Assembly: GCA_964036045.1 (NCBI GenBank)
Contig: OZ038385.1
Span: 59,181,919 to 59,245,918 of the forward strand
Reading direction: 5' to 3'
Length of the DNA: 64,000 nt
Source of the DNA: Eutreptiella sp. 'Long Island Sound 2002'
Lineage: Eukaryota > Euglenozoa > Euglenophyceae > Eutreptiales > Eutreptiaceae
Shown here: one piece after another, positions 19,034 through 31,186 of the stretch
How the letters are laid out: each line of letters opens with the position of its first letter
How positions within the stretch are numbered: the first letter of the stretch is position 1
Program-made: the position numbers and the translations under genes
Notes under the pieces: generated by a model
Seen by the model: the letters and a program-made list of their open reading frames with translations, nothing else
What the model was told of the DNA's origin: nothing
The model's database searches: none

Positions 19034-20886
19034 CTAGGCTTCCCCCGGAGTTTGACCCGCGAGAAAGTCCTTGAGGTTCTTAGCTTGCCTTTCGAGCTTG
19101 AGAACTCTGTTTTGCTTCTTTTTGCGCTCTCCTTCCGTCAACTGTTCCAAGCGTTTCTTCTCTTGAGGCTTTCCTTTGTCGTCGTCTTTTCCTTTGCCTC
19201 CTTTTCCTTCGTCCGCCTTTCCTCCGTTCGCTTTTCCTCCACTTCCTTTTTCTCCTCCTTTCGCTTGGTCCTTTCTGCCTTTGCCTTGACCTTTCTTCGT
19301 TTGCTTTTGATCTTCTTTCCTCGCGTCAAGCCTCTCTTGCCACGCCTTGTCTCTTACGTTGTGTTTTGTCCCACAATTGGGGCAAAACACGGTGGTGAAG
19401 AACGTGGGCGTGGTGGAGTTGTCCTCCGCGACTTCCCTTCGCCAATACCATTGCCCTTGGCCTTGTCCTTTGCCTCGTCCACCTTTTCCACGGCCGCGAC
19501 CACCACCACCACGGTTGCCGTTGCCTTGTCCTCGTGCTTGTTGGAAGGATACGAAGCACTCCTCACATAGCGAGTGGGCAAAGGCTTCTTCTTGGTTCAT
19601 AGGGGCGTTGGAGTGGGCGTTGGTGTTGCCGTCTAGCCACTTGAGTTGCGCCATCGAGTGCAAGTTCTTCAAAGTAGCGTCCGACTTTCTTTGGAGGGCC
19701 AACTTGTAGAGAAGGTCAACGAGAGAGTTGAAAGTGTGTATTCTAGACAACGTCTCGGGAGTAGCACATATTTCGTCCATGGTTTTGGGCGGAACACGAG
19801 GTAGGAGGTGTAGGAGGGCTTTGGAGTCGTCGTAGTAAGATGTAGCCAATTGGTCCGTAAGCGTAGTAAACGTTTTGACGTATTGGGCTATGTCCGCGGT
19901 TGTCGGGTATTCCTTCAACCGAGGGATACACTCTATCTCTTGAATAAGCTCTAGGTCGGTAACGTAAGTGGGGTAGAGCTTTTCGAGCGTGATAAGGAAC
20001 CTTACCCAAGAGTCACTTTTATTGAGTGCCCCTGAAACCACTTCCTTTACGTCCTTGTTATCACAACCGTTGATAACAACTTCCGCTTTGGCTATTGCGT
20101 TGAGGTCTTCTTGTTCCGTCGAGCTCAAGAACCCCAAAAACATCTTTGGCGTGAACGTCGAGGTCTCTACCCGAAAACTTGGGTAGTTTCGTTTCGGTTT
20201 GGGGTTTGAAAAAAGCTTTGATTCCTCTACCGGTATGTGGCACACCTTGTGTGGGGTCGGGGAGTAGCGCCATAGGCGCTAGTGGACCGAGTCCTAGGGC
20301 GAGGGCTTGGTCGAGGGTGTAAACTTCGTAGGTAGTGGTAAAGCATGCAACCGGTTTGGGTGCTTTGGTACGGGGTACAAAGGGCGACTTGACTCCAGGA
20401 GGCACACCGGCAAGCCGGGTGCACACTCGGGTTAGAGGAGAGGGGTGGTAAGGTACACAAGGGTTAGTGGTTAAGTTAGCACTAGTGCTATTTTCTAAGT
20501 TTTCAAGACGACCCTTGAGTTGTTGCAACGTCGACAAAAGGATAGTGCTCTCTTCCGAAGAAGGAGAGGCTTCGAAAACATGAGGCCTTTTGGGAGCGTG
20601 AGGCTCAGAGAAAAACTTAGGCTCAGGAACTCCGGTAGGCACTCCATGCACAATAGGTTCTCCATGTATAGGGGGTTGAGGCATAGTGGCGTAAGTCACA
20701 TTAGAACGCCATGGCACGGATTGAAAGAAAAGTCGAAGACAATGTGGTCCCCGACTCATGAGTCTGTGGGGCATTGGTGAATGAACCTTCATGGTGTTCG
20801 ATTTCTTGAACCATTTGTTGCAACCGACCACTCTGGTTGAGCAACGATAGGACTTCCATAGCTTTTGCTAGTTCAGCTGTCGTCAT
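19034..20886 (-). pseudogene. Family-2 gypsy Gag, frameshifted copy
   Basis: Starts MTTAELAKAMEVLSLL at 20886 and aligns along its length with the intact gag at 23956-25809. A 1-nt insertion near 20140 (five As then C, where the other copy has six As) and small changes near 20720 break the frame. The C-terminal part has FCPNCGTKH (a reduced zinc knuckle without the usual last Cys), an upstream CEEC pair, and a Gly/Lys/Gln-rich tail ending TPGEA. Confidence 0.85.
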
Positions 20887-21243
20887 GTTACTCGCTGAAG
20901 GCTCTGGACGTGGGGCTACAGCTTCAGCATGCTCAGGACATGTAGGCGCAGGAAAACGATAGGCTTCGAATCAAGATCCGTCAAGAGGTACTTCTGGGGT
21001 TCCAAACCCGGCCATGGTAGGCGCGACTAGTTCCTCATCGGAGACAGGTATCAAGACTCGCACGTCGTTTTCAGAAGCGCCCGTAGCTTCTAGGCTGCTT
21101 GGAGTTGTCACAGGGTCCATCTCAATTCTTCAGACTCGATTTTCTGAGTTCAGGAATTCTTCTCCGTCCCTTACTAAATTTCCAGGCTGGAATTGAATCG
21201 AAATTAAATCCAAGGGATACTGGATTTAGGCAGAGCAGGTTTT
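20887..21243 (-). other. Family-2 untranslated leader, first copy
   Basis: This is the noncoding leader between the primer binding site and the gag start of the outer element. It is nearly identical to 25810-26166. No open frame of note. Confidence 0.6.
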
Positions 21244-21254
21244 CTCTGCTACCA
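21244..21254 (-). other. Family-2 primer binding site, first copy
   Basis: The minus strand reads TGGTAGCAGAG, the same initiator-Met-type primer site as the nested element. It is followed by AAAAC rather than G, so 11 nt match. Confidence 0.7.
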
Positions 21255-21505
21255 GTCAGATTTTGGCGGCCTCCTCAACAACAGCAAAGTAATGGGGTCA
21301 TAGAATTGTAGTCTTCCAGCTTAGTCCATCGCAAAAAGGGACTATGAACCACAATCACTATTTACACTCATGTTCACTCCTTACCTCTCTTCCACTCTCA
21401 CCATACGAATATCCCTCGTGTAGTAAAATACACCTAGTTAGGACTTACCTAGGAAGCACCACGTGCTCCCTGGTGTCGCCGCCAGGCGCCTCTCCTCTAT
21501 CTATC
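21255..21505 (-). repeat. Partial family-2 5' LTR, first copy
   Basis: The LTR segment adjoining the primer site. It stops abruptly at 21505, where reverse-transcriptase sequence begins, because of the 4.92-kb tandem duplication. The same LTR sequence continues without interruption past 26427 in the second copy. Confidence 0.7.
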
Positions 21506-23955
21506 CTGGAACAACGCCGGGGCGTTAGCAATACCAAATGGCATTACCCGCCATTTGTAGACCCGTCCATCCGGAGCAATGAATGCTGTTAGATCTTGGG
21601 CTCGCTCCGTTAGGTCAATTTGCCAGAAACCGGACCGCTTGTCCATTTTAGTTTTGTATCTGCATCCAGCAGCGGTTTCCACGGTATTCCCCAACAGGGG
21701 CAGCGAACCACTGTGCAGTTTTATTTTCTGGTTGACCTTTTTGTAGTCGACCACCAATCTTTTTGCAGTGCTCCCTGGTTTAGCTACCAGGAAGCATGAA
21801 CTGCAATGCTTAGGATAGTCCATCTTTTTGTACTTGTAGACCAAACCGGCCTCCACGCATTCTTTGATTTGGCGAGTAATCTCAGCCCTGTCATCTTTTG
21901 ATGCTGGGTACGGTCGACATCGAACTCGATCTGTGAGAAATTCCTCTCTTAGTTCTAGGTCCATGGTCACGAGTTTCTTCAGCGATCCGGGTGGAGGTAA
22001 CGGACCAAAAATGTCTGAGAAATGCAGGATGATTTTCTTGATCCTCTTGTCCACATCCATTTTGTCGAGCGAAATCTTGAGGTCTTCAGATGCGTGCAGA
22101 TTGGACGCACCTAATTCTTGTTTCTTAGATTTTTCATCTTGCTCCGTCAATTTCTTGAGGGCTAGGACCTGTTCGGGGTCCCAAATCATCTGATTCTCTT
22201 GGTGATCAATTTTCTTCTTTTCTTTGACTTTCTTTCTTAGCCTCTTGATGTCTTTCCGGCGTAATTGATCTTTTCTTTCTTCTTTCTTTTCTTCTTCTCC
22301 TTCGATTTCTTGTTCTTCTTGTTCCAATGCTTCGTGTAGTTCGTGAAGCATGACCAATTCTTCGCCGACATCGAAATACGTCCCATCTTCTCCGTCGTAC
22401 TCGTCTAGGTAGACCATGCTTTTCCATTCTTCTTTTAGCTCCAGTTTTTGGAGTCTGTCAATTTGATTTAGTAGAAGGAGAAGAGTTTCTTCCAAATCTT
22501 CTTTTGAAGAAGGGAACAAATTTTTACTCGGGCGTGCGTGTAGGAGAGGGAGTTCACGTTCGTCTCCTTCGCTCGTCATCAATTCAAGTGGGACGGAAAC
22601 GTGTGAAAGAAGTTTTTCGGGGTTAGGAGTTTCGGAAGGGGTTGAAGGAGCCTCTAGAGGTTCTACTTCTTCCAAGAACAGGTTGGCCACCAAGTCGTCG
22701 TAGTCCATTGTGGTGTAGGAGTCGTTCGAAAAGGGTATAGTCCACTCAGAAGGAGCTTCGGATATACTTCCGCTTTCGTCGGAGGTTTCTTCGCTCTCTT
22801 CTTGAGTTTCTCTTGCCTCTTTCGGACTTTCTTGAACCACTTCTTCGACTTGAAACTTAGGCGTCTCGAACTTGTACTCTTCCTTGCTCTCAACCACGTC
22901 CGGAAGCTTTTTCATCATCTCTTCTTTTCCGTACCCACGGTGGTGCTTTAGCACGAACTTCTTTATCTCCTCAGACACGTTTTCCATGGGGTTAGAGGAC
23001 ACGTTCTTCCCCGAGACTAGGTACATAGCGTTTCGCCAACGGAGCCTTGGCAAAACCTCTTCTTTTGGGTTAAGTCGGTAAAGAGGAACGTCAGGTAAGA
23101 GCAACTTTGTCACCGTCAACTTTTCGAGTACAGGCCCCCATAGCTTTTCTTTTTCTTCGCACTTCTTCCCTTCGGGAATAACCAAAGCGACCGTAGCTTG
23201 GTCCACGTAGACTTTCACCAACGTGTGGAGTATTTTTGAGAAAGGGGGGTTCGCGTAGAGCATCTTCCAAGCTCCCAACTTTCCCCAGTCATACCACCAC
23301 CTGTTCGTGGTTTTGGGAGTACAAAAGTACTGCGCGTTGGCGTTCTCTTTGGACGCAAAGAGTTCGACAAAGTCGCCGTTACACGTGTTCGGGTTAAGGC
23401 CAAGTTCTCGAAACACGTCACCCTTGGCGGCGGAGTCGAGAGTGTAGTTCTCCGTTCGGTGTAGGCTCAAGGTAGCGAGGATACTCTCTTGCTTCACCTG
23501 GCTATCGAGTGCCAACGGAAAACTCTTGAGTGTCTTGAGCGTAGGTCTTGGACACTTTGTCTCCTTGAGGGGTATTGCCTCCCATTCTTGCTCTTCGTTC
23601 ACAACCAACAAGTGAGTGGGTTCTTGAAGGGATGAATATTTTCTCCACTCATTTTGCGCAAAGAAGTCCGTCCGCAATACGGCTTCAAAGGCGTCGGTGT
23701 CGAACGCTTGAAACTTTTGAAGTACTTTTCGGTCTCCCACTTGTACTTCTCCTTCTATCTCGCCTTCGGTGAGAGTGACTCCCCCTTCTCCTGTTTTTAC
23801 CCCACAAATATTTTTGGGAACTAGGTCCTCGTAGTGTACGAACCTAGAGGAGACTAGGGAGATTGTAGCGCCGGTATCAAGGTATGCGTCCACCCATACA
23901 CCATTGATAGCGACCCTCAATAGGTAGCAATACCTCGGTGAGTCTCGGTGTCCAC
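21506..23955 (-). CDS. Family-2 gypsy pol, truncated but open copy
   Basis: A frame of about 800 codons covering protease (DTGAT), the VELFAS/NPPF domain, the charged linker and the first part of RT (FLVAKPGS, KMDKRSGFWQ, MPFGIANAPALFQ). It runs into LTR sequence at the duplication junction, so it lacks the RT catalytic Asp pair, RNase H and integrase. Unlike the first copy it keeps the Cys codon where the other has TGA. The frame is -1 relative to gag and is open back through the gag stop, with no ATG near its start. Confidence 0.85.
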
Positions 23956-25809
23956 CTAGGCTTCCCCCGGAGTTTGATTCGCGAGAACGTCCTTGAGGTT
24001 CTTAGCTTGCCTTTCGAGCTTGAGAACTCTGTTTTGCTTCTTTTCGCGCTCTCCTTCCGTCAACTGTTCCAAGCGTTTCTTCTCTTGAGGCTTTCCTTTG
24101 TCGTCGTCTTTTCCTTTGCCTCCTTTTCCTTGGTTCGCCTTTCCTCCGTTCGCTTTTCCTCCACTTCCTTTTTCTCCTCCTATCGCTTGGTCCTTTCCCC
24201 CTTTGCCTTGACCTTTCTTCGTTTGCTTTTGATCTTCTTTCCTCGCGTCAAGGCTCTCTTGCCACGCCTTGTCTCTTACGTTGTGTTTTGTCCCACAATT
24301 GGGGCAAAACATGGTGGCGAAGAACGTGGGCGTGGTGGAGTTGTCCTCCTCGACTTCCCTTCGCCAATAACATTGCCCTTGGCCTTGTCCTTTGCCTCGT
24401 CCACCTTTTCCACCGCAGCGACCACCACCACCACGGTTGCCGTTGCCTTGTCCTCGTGCTTGTTGGAAAGATACGAAGCACTCCTCACATAGCAAGTGGG
24501 CAAAGGCTTCTTCTTTGTTCATAGGCGCGTTGGAGTCGGCGTTGATGTTGCCGTCTAGCCACTTGAGTTGCGCCATCGAGTGCAAGTTCTTCAAAGTAGC
24601 GTCCGACTTTCTTTGGAGGGCCAACTTGTAGAGAAGGTCAACGAGAGAGTTGAAAGTGTGTATTCTAGACAACCTCTCGGGAATAGCACATATTTCGTCC
24701 ATGGTTTTGGGCGGAACACGGAGTAGGAGGTGTAGGAGGGCTTTGGAGTCGTCGTAGTAAGACGTAGCCAATTGGTCCGTAAGCGTAGTAAACTTTGGGA
24801 CGTATTGGGCTATGTCCGCGGTTGTCGGGTATTCCTTCAACCGAGGGATACGCTCTATCTCTTGAATAAGCTCTAGGTTGGTAACGTAAGTGGGGTAGAG
24901 CTTTTCGAGGGTGATAAGGAACCTTACCCAAGAGTCACTTTTCTTGAGTGCCCCCGAAACCACTTCCTTTACGTCCTTGTTATCACAACCGTTGATAACA
25001 ACTTCCGCTTTGGCTCTTTCGTTGAGGTCTTCGTGTCCCGTCGAGCTCAAGAACCCCAAAAAATCTTCGGCGTGAACGTCGAGGTCTCTACCCGAAAACT
25101 TGGGTAGTTTGGTTTCGGTTTGGGGTTTGAAAAAAGCTTTGATTCCTCTACCGGTATGTGGCACACCTTGTGTGGGGTCGGGGAGTAGCGCCATAGGCGC
25201 TAGTGGACCGAGTTCTAGGGCGAGGGCTTGGTCGAGGGTGTAAACTTCGTAGGTAGTGGGAAAGCACGCAACGGGTTTGAGTGCTTTGGTACGGGGTACA
25301 AAGGGCGACTTGACTCCAGGAGGCACACCGGCAAGCCGGGTGCACACTCGGGTTAGAGGAGAGGGGTGGTAAGGTACACAAGGGTCAGTGGTTAAGTTAG
25401 CACTAGTCCTATTTTCTAAGTTTTCAAGACGACCCTTGAGTTGTTGCAACGTCGACAAAAGGATAGTGCTCTCTTCCGAAGAAGGAGAGGCTTCGAAAAC
25501 ATGAGGCCTTTTGGGAGCGTGAGGCTCAGAGAAAAACTTAGGCTCAGGAACTCCGGTAGGCACTCCATGCACAATAGGTTCTCCATGGATAGGGGGTTGA
25601 GGCATAGTGGCGTAAGTCACATTAGAACGCCATGGCACGGATTGAAAAGGATTAGTCGAAGACGATGTGGTCCCCGACTCATGAGCCTGTGGGGAATTGG
25701 TGAATGAACCTTCATGGTGTTCGATTTCTTGAACCATTTGTTGCAACCGACCACTCTGGTTGAGCAACGATAGGACTTCCATAGCTTTCGCTAGTTCAGC
25801 TGTCGTCAT
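23956..25809 (-). CDS. Family-2 gypsy Gag, intact copy
   Basis: 617 codons, MTTAELAKAMEVLSLL to TPGEA. The capsid-like region begins at about residue 230 (KLPKFSGRDLDVHAEDF) and runs to about 420. It is followed by CEEC, a Gly/Arg/Gln-rich stretch, FCPNCGTKH and a Lys/Gly-rich basic tail. The stop is TAG. Just before it the run G GGG GAA offers a spot where a tRNA could slip by -1 into the pol frame, since GGG re-pairs with GGG. This is the undamaged partner of the gag at 19034-20886. Confidence 0.88.
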   Translation of the reverse strand: MTTAELAKAMEVLSLLNQSGRLQQMVQEIEHHEGSFTNSPQAHESGTTSSSTNPFQSVPWRSNVTYATMPQPPIHGEPIVHGVPTGVPEPKFFSEPHAPKRPHVFEASPSSEESTILLSTLQQLKGRLENLENRTSANLTTDPCVPYHPSPLTRVCTRLAGVPPGVKSPFVPRTKALKPVACFPTTYEVYTLDQALALELGPLAPMALLPDPTQGVPHTGRGIKAFFKPQTETKLPKFSGRDLDVHAEDFLGFLSSTGHEDLNERAKAEVVINGCDNKDVKEVVSGALKKSDSWVRFLITLEKLYPTYVTNLELIQEIERIPRLKEYPTTADIAQYVPKFTTLTDQLATSYYDDSKALLHLLLRVPPKTMDEICAIPERLSRIHTFNSLVDLLYKLALQRKSDATLKNLHSMAQLKWLDGNINADSNAPMNKEEAFAHLLCEECFVSFQQARGQGNGNRGGGGRCGGKGGRGKGQGQGQCYWRREVEEDNSTTPTFFATMFCPNCGTKHNVRDKAWQESLDARKEDQKQTKKGQGKGGKDQAIGGEKGSGGKANGGKANQGKGGKGKDDDKGKPQEKKRLEQLTEGEREKKQNRVLKLERQAKNLKDVLANQTPGEA

Positions 25810-26427
25810 GTTACTCGCTGAAGGCTCTGGACGTGGGGCTACAGCTTCAGCATGCTCAGGACATGTAGGCGCAGGAAAACGATAGGCTTCGAATCAAGAT
25901 CCGTCAAGAGGTACTTCTGGGGTTCCAAACCCGGCCATGGTAGGCGCGACTAGTTCCTCATCGGAGACAGGTATCAAGACTTGCACGTCGTTTTCAGAAG
26001 CGCCCGTAGCTTCTAGGCTGCTTGGAGTTGTCACAGGGTCCATCTCAATTCTTCAGACTCGATTTTCTGAGTTCAGGAATTCTTCTCCGTCCCTTACTAA
26101 ATTTCAAGGCTGAAATTGAATCGAAATTAAATCCAAGGGATACTGGATTTAGGCAGAGCAGGGTTTCTCTGCTACCAGTCAGATTTGGCACCCTCCTCAA
26201 CAACAGCAAAGTAATGGGCTCATAGAATTGTAGTCTTCCAGCTTAGTCCATAGCAAAAAGGGACTATGAAACACAATCACTATTTACACTCATGTTCACT
26301 CCTTACCTCTCTTCCACTCTCACCATACAAATATCTCTCGTGTAGTAAAATACACCTAGTTAGGACTTACCTAGGAAGCACCACGTGCTCCCTGGTGTCG
26401 CCGCCAGGCGCCTCTCCTCTATCTATC
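25810..26427 (-). repeat. Family-2 leader, primer site (26167-26177) and LTR start, second copy
   Basis: Leader at 25810-26166, primer site TGGTAGCAGAG at 26167-26177 on the minus strand, and LTR from 26178. The LTR continues to the right past 26427, but I cannot place its outer end because the matching 3' LTR is not in the window. Confidence 0.65.
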
Positions 26428-27000
26428 TCTCTTCTCTCCTCTCATGTTTGGGGCTTGGCTTAGGCCTAGGTATACTCTTGGGATCCCCCAATACTTGAAA
26501 CCTGCTTGGGACCCACCAAATAGGAATTCAAATACATGTAGCAGTGGGGACAACCATGGAAGAGGGTTGTAGAGTAAATAGAGGTCCCTTAGGGGCCATA
26601 GACTCCTTCAAAGGTAGTATGTGTGGTATCCCTCACAAAATGAGTCGATCATGCATGACATGCATGACAATTGATGATCCCAAAAATGTGATCATTCAAA
26701 TTCAAAGAGTTGTGAAAAATGAATAGTATAACCTTCTTAGGAACCCATAAGAGTGGGGTTGTGGTCGTGTTAGTTCTGAGCGAAAGTGAGGTTTTGGGTT
26801 GGAATGTGAAAAACACATGGTAGGGCGCCAGCATGTCATGACACATGATGCATGACACATGATACATGATGCATGATGAATGATGTTGATGATGAATGAT
26901 GATGAATGATCTGAATCTGCTCTGAGTTCAAATAAAGTACATTCTGAGTTCAAAATATATACTCCATGGGGCTCATTCTCACTCTCCTCCTCGAGCCGAG
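26428..27000. other. Outer part of family-2 LTR and adjoining noncoding DNA
   Basis: No gene. 26640-26680 and 26830-26920 are rich in CATGATGCATGA-like repeats. The LTR border is somewhere here or a little beyond. Confidence 0.4.
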
Positions 27001-27600
27001 GTATGAAAGCTCGAGGCAGGGATCTTCAAGTGCCGGTCTCGGCGAATTGGCTACATCTCACCATGATGGCTGGGGCCCAAAAGAGGGCGGAAATGCTACA
27101 TCACCCCTGTATTCTCGGGGGTCCCCAACGAAGGGAACAAAATCAGAAGTCAAAACCTACGCCGGGGGTCACCCTGATGCACCACGCAACAAGGCGTGGA
27201 TTCAAACATTGTCCCGGTTTCATCAATAGCACCGGACGGTTGGGGCCCAAAAGAGGGCGGAAATGCTACATCACCCCTGCATTCTCGGGGGTCCCCAACA
27301 AAGGGAACAAAATCAGAAGTCGAAAGCTACGCCGGGGGTCACCATGATGCCCCTAGGGGCCCCTAGTATATCAAAGTATGGGTGTCTAGTACGGCCAGAC
27401 GCCCAAATAGCCACCGCTATAGAGCGGGGAGGCAGAATCAGAATTGGCTCACTTGTGGGCAAGGATGGGGCAAGGTGGCTATATAACCCCTGCCGCCTAG
27501 GGGATCCCCACCGCCTCAGAGCGGGGGGCAGAATCAGGAAAGGGCCCACAAGTGGGCAAGGTGGCTACATAACCCCATTGGGCGCCTTCGGTGCCCGTTG
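27001..27600. repeat. Degenerate minisatellite region
   Basis: A block of about 106 bp at 27073-27178 recurs at 27243-27348 (offset 170) with a few substitutions; its core is AAAGAGGGCGGAAATGCTAC. A second pair follows at about 27410-27480 and 27500-27575, sharing AGAGCGGGG, CAGAATCAG, GTGGGCAAGG and a TGGCTA..ATAACCCC ending. No coding sense is apparent. Confidence 0.7.
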
Positions 27601-27639
27601 GCTCCTTGGGCCCATACCTTTGACAACTAACTGTCGGCC

Positions 27640-27836
27640 GGAGGCCCCTGGGGGGGGGGTAGTTGGCGTCCTAGGACCCGCGGAGTCGCCCCCCCCCTAC
27701 CTCCCCCCCTACCCCCCCCCTACCTCCCCCCCCCTACCTCCCCCCCCCTACCTCCCCCCCTAACTCCCCCCCCTACCCCCCCCAACCCCCCCCCCCCTAC
27801 CCCCCCCTACCTCCAAGGTAGGGGGGGGGGGCGACT
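27640..27836. repeat. C-rich array inside a long inverted repeat
   Basis: The plus strand has more than ten runs of 6-10 cytosines separated by TAC or CTA. The array is bounded by GTCGC(9)TACCT-type sequence at 27685-27702 and its reverse complement AGGTAG(11)CGAC at 27816-27835. The DNA could form a stem of about 18 bp, and the G strand could form quadruplexes. Confidence 0.75.
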
Positions 27837-30800
27837 TCGTGCGATACTCCCGAATTGCGGGTTGTTGCACGCAACTCTGGTCCTCGCGTGCGGCAAATGC
27901 CAATTTGGGGGCCAACTAGTAAGATATGTATTTCTATCGAGAATTAAAACCTAAATCAAATTGAGATAGTACTTTTAAACAAGCAAGAAGATAATTGTAC
28001 ATGCAAAACGGTGCACCACGGTAGTGCCGAAATTTTAACTGTTTGGAAAAAACAACGACAAATGGCCAGAATGAGCGCGCACGTCACATAGTACCTTGCC
28101 TGCAACAGAGCTAACAGAGCACTTTAGGATTAGAGATGTGTGATGTCACACACAAGCAACGACACATGCACGCACACTCATTCCGCACTCTCCCCTTTCT
28201 TTGTGTCATTGCATCATCTTGTTTGTTCCTTCGTGCTGCACCCCCGTCCTTTTGGTGGTCCTCCAGCTGTGGCCGGGGCGGAGCCCACAAGAAATGGTGG
28301 AGAGGCAGAAGCGCTTGTGGTATCCCCTACCGTGGGAAAGCGCTACATCACCGAGTTTCATTCTACCCCAGAAGCTTCGCTAGAGCGTTCTAGCCTGGAA
28401 CGTTGTAGCCTGGAAAAGATCAATAGAAGAACGATATAATGGGAACCATGACGTGCCATTTTCTCCGTTGTCCCTCCATGCACGCTTGCTATTGCCCATG
28501 GTGCATTGTGCCACGTTCCTTTCTCTCACGCTTACATACATTCCATTTCTTTGCAATGAAACGCCCCTTCACTTTTTCAGTTGCTCCCTGTTGTCTAAAG
28601 CACTATGGGACTTGAGTGGGGCTACTAGGCTCAACGATGAGCGGGTGGGCCATTATCTGGCCACAAGGGCACTACCATGCGCCCTAGCACGGCGGCAATT
28701 CAAAAATGCCATCCAATATGCGAACGCCGCCACTTCCGCGGTTACTACAGGTAGGGCATGCAAGGCTACCGTTGAGGCATATGCTGCCTCCCTACTTCCT
28801 CCCACTACCATGTCCAAACTTCTGCCCAAGTTGCGGGCACGCAAGTCCTCGTGGACGACACTCTCAGAGCTCTACACACTCCGCGAGGTAGAATACCACC
28901 GGAGCGTCCCCAAAATACCACCGGAGCGTCCCCGGTGGCCCCTACACCCGGCCTCTTTGCACCAAGCGGGACTTCCAAGCCCGTTGGAAAGAGCTCGCTG
29001 CCCGTGAAGTTGGATTACCCCGTTGCCACGGCCTTGCCCAAAGCGACCGGGATCTCATAGCCCTTACCCTGATGGGTGAAGTACGTCCTCTTCCTGTTGG
29101 GCTTGGTGAGGTAAATTAAGAGCTTCTTCCCGTTGTTCTTAAACGTTCGGGAGGGGCGGTTGCCTACCCCATGGTTGGGGGCAATTGGACCGACGTCACC
29201 ATCTCCTTGGTCACTTTTAACCCCTTGGTCCGCTTCCCGGCTGGCCTTTGGGTGTTGAGCATAGCCAATTGTGATGACAAGGCCAGGGACAGCCTTGGGT
29301 CGTTTTGGAAGCCATATCCCTAAACGGATTATTAAACAATATGAGGGCAAAAATAACCACCCAGCATGGCTCAGTGCACTCCTCCACACAATGGTACACA
29401 CGGGGGTAACTAGGTAGGTAGGTAGGTTGGTCATCACGGGACTGGGTTTGCCCCCGGAGGGGTTTTACCAAGGGGCTTTTGCTCACCGACCCACGGCCCT
29501 AACTTCACATGCCCCCACAAAGCGGCTCGCCGACTCGGGAAGAAGGGCGCAGTTGCCGCGAGCAGTACCATTCACCGAGTTCTGCCCACAGGGGTAACCC
29601 ATGTTGGACCAAAGCCTCACATCCCCCTCCTTCGGGCGGATATTGCGTGGGGGAGGGTCCCATCGCATCTCGTCATCAACCTCCGGATTCTGGGGTGTAG
29701 GGGCCGAAGCTTGTCCCGCTCACCCCCGCCTGGGCTGGTTTTCAGTATGCATAAGACAACTTGAAGAAGCAGGTGCCAACCTGGGCACACATAGCGACCA
29801 GGGATAGCTTAGACTACAAAATCCGCAATGCCTTTTCCTTTAAAGACCCAACCCCGCTTGAAGAGCAACGAGGCAAAGGCACCCATTGCCATTCATATTA
29901 GCATACATGTACGTCTGGGACGACACCTCCCTGTAGGCTAAGACCTCACCCTATGTAGTGGCAATCTTGCACGCCACGAATGTTTTGCCTCGTAATGTCA
30001 ACCACACGATAACTTTGTACTCTGTATACCTTACCCTCGTGTGAGGAAGGGCAAATTGGTATAAAACCATCATGCCAAAGACAAAAAGCGAAAATGGGTT
30101 GTACCCGCCAACCCACTCAGTTTTGTAAGCCAACGCCAGCGTTGGAGCCAATGTTTTAGCTCACTGGCTTGGGTAAAGGGTTAGGGATTGTCGTGGGGTC
30201 GTGGCTTTAGTACGGGGCGGCACTCTAAAACCTTGTAAACACCACCATACGCAAGACCCGGCCGACCTTTCTGAGATTGCTTGCCATGTTCCTAGTACCC
30301 TTGGCGGGGGGCGTCATTGTGAGCAGGATCTAGTCCTAGTGGTGGTAGGAGCGCTCTGATAAGGCCCAGGCTAGGGGTTTGAATGGCTCCACTTCCAACC
30401 CAGGCTTTACGCCACCCCACCCCACCCCAACGACTCTCAAGCCCAGCGGTGAGGGAAGTAGACAGTGGGGTAAACCTGCGGTACCCACCGCCCTCCTCCG
30501 GTGTCGATTTTTGTAATCGAAGGGCGCGCCCTGCATGCACATTATTGTACCTGTCTCCCTTCTGCTTCTCGCTCTCTCCTCCCTTCCCCACACAAAGATG
30601 TGGCCACATATCTTTTTTTCTTGCTCGTGGCACCATCAGGAAGGCGTTCCACCAAGGTGGGCGAGTAGGTCAATGGCTTGAGTGAGGTTATGAGTCCTCA
30701 CATATAGGGTTCGGAACCGGTTTTACCAATTAATTGGAGAAAACGGTTATCGACAATAGTCGGAGATTATTTTCAAAACAATTGGCACAACGGGTTATTT

Positions 30801-31186
30801 TGAAAACTGATTTAAACCAATTAATCGGAATGGTTCCAAAGTTTTTGGGTTTTTTGCGGCAGTACATTTTGTCAAATTTTTTTTGGACTAAACAGCGGCT
30901 TTGGTAGCAATACGCGATGGCCGATGGTGACTTACAACTTTTGACGTAGTTCTAATCACTATCCTCCGACTTGTATGGGCTCTCTTTTGCTGATTGCAAG
31001 ATTTTGGTTAGTAAAGGGCAATTCATCGGAAAAACCGGTTGTTTTGAAAACTATTAATCAGCCAGACCGGTTATTTTTGTAAAAATAATCGTTTAAAACC
31101 GGCTATTTTCAAAAGTAGCAGGTTCTAAACCTCACTCACATACTCTCGCCAAACCTTGTTTTAGGAAGGTAAGAAGGTCTCAACCG
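27837..31186. other. Noncoding or unrecognised stretch
   Basis: I see no recognisable gene. The plus-strand frame 28453-29007 (184 codons) and the minus-strand frame 29015-29437 (140 codons) are the longest, and neither has a motif I know. 30720-31130 is AT-rich, with repeated AACCGGTTATTTT-like words. Confidence 0.4.

Larger units (their letters stand above)
16584..26427. repeat. 4.92-kb direct tandem duplication within the family-2 element
   Basis: Unit 1 is 16584-21505 and unit 2 is 21506-26427. The offset is 4922-4923 throughout, with small indels. Each unit runs from the middle of RT through protease, gag, leader and primer site into the LTR. At the junction, LTR sequence ...CTATC is fused to RT sequence CTGGAACAACG with about 1 nt of shared sequence. 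To the right of unit 2 the LTR continues, and to the left of unit 1 RT continues, so one element was duplicated internally. The units differ by a few percent by eye, far more than the nested LTR pair, so the duplication is probably older than the nested insertion. Confidence 0.85.
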
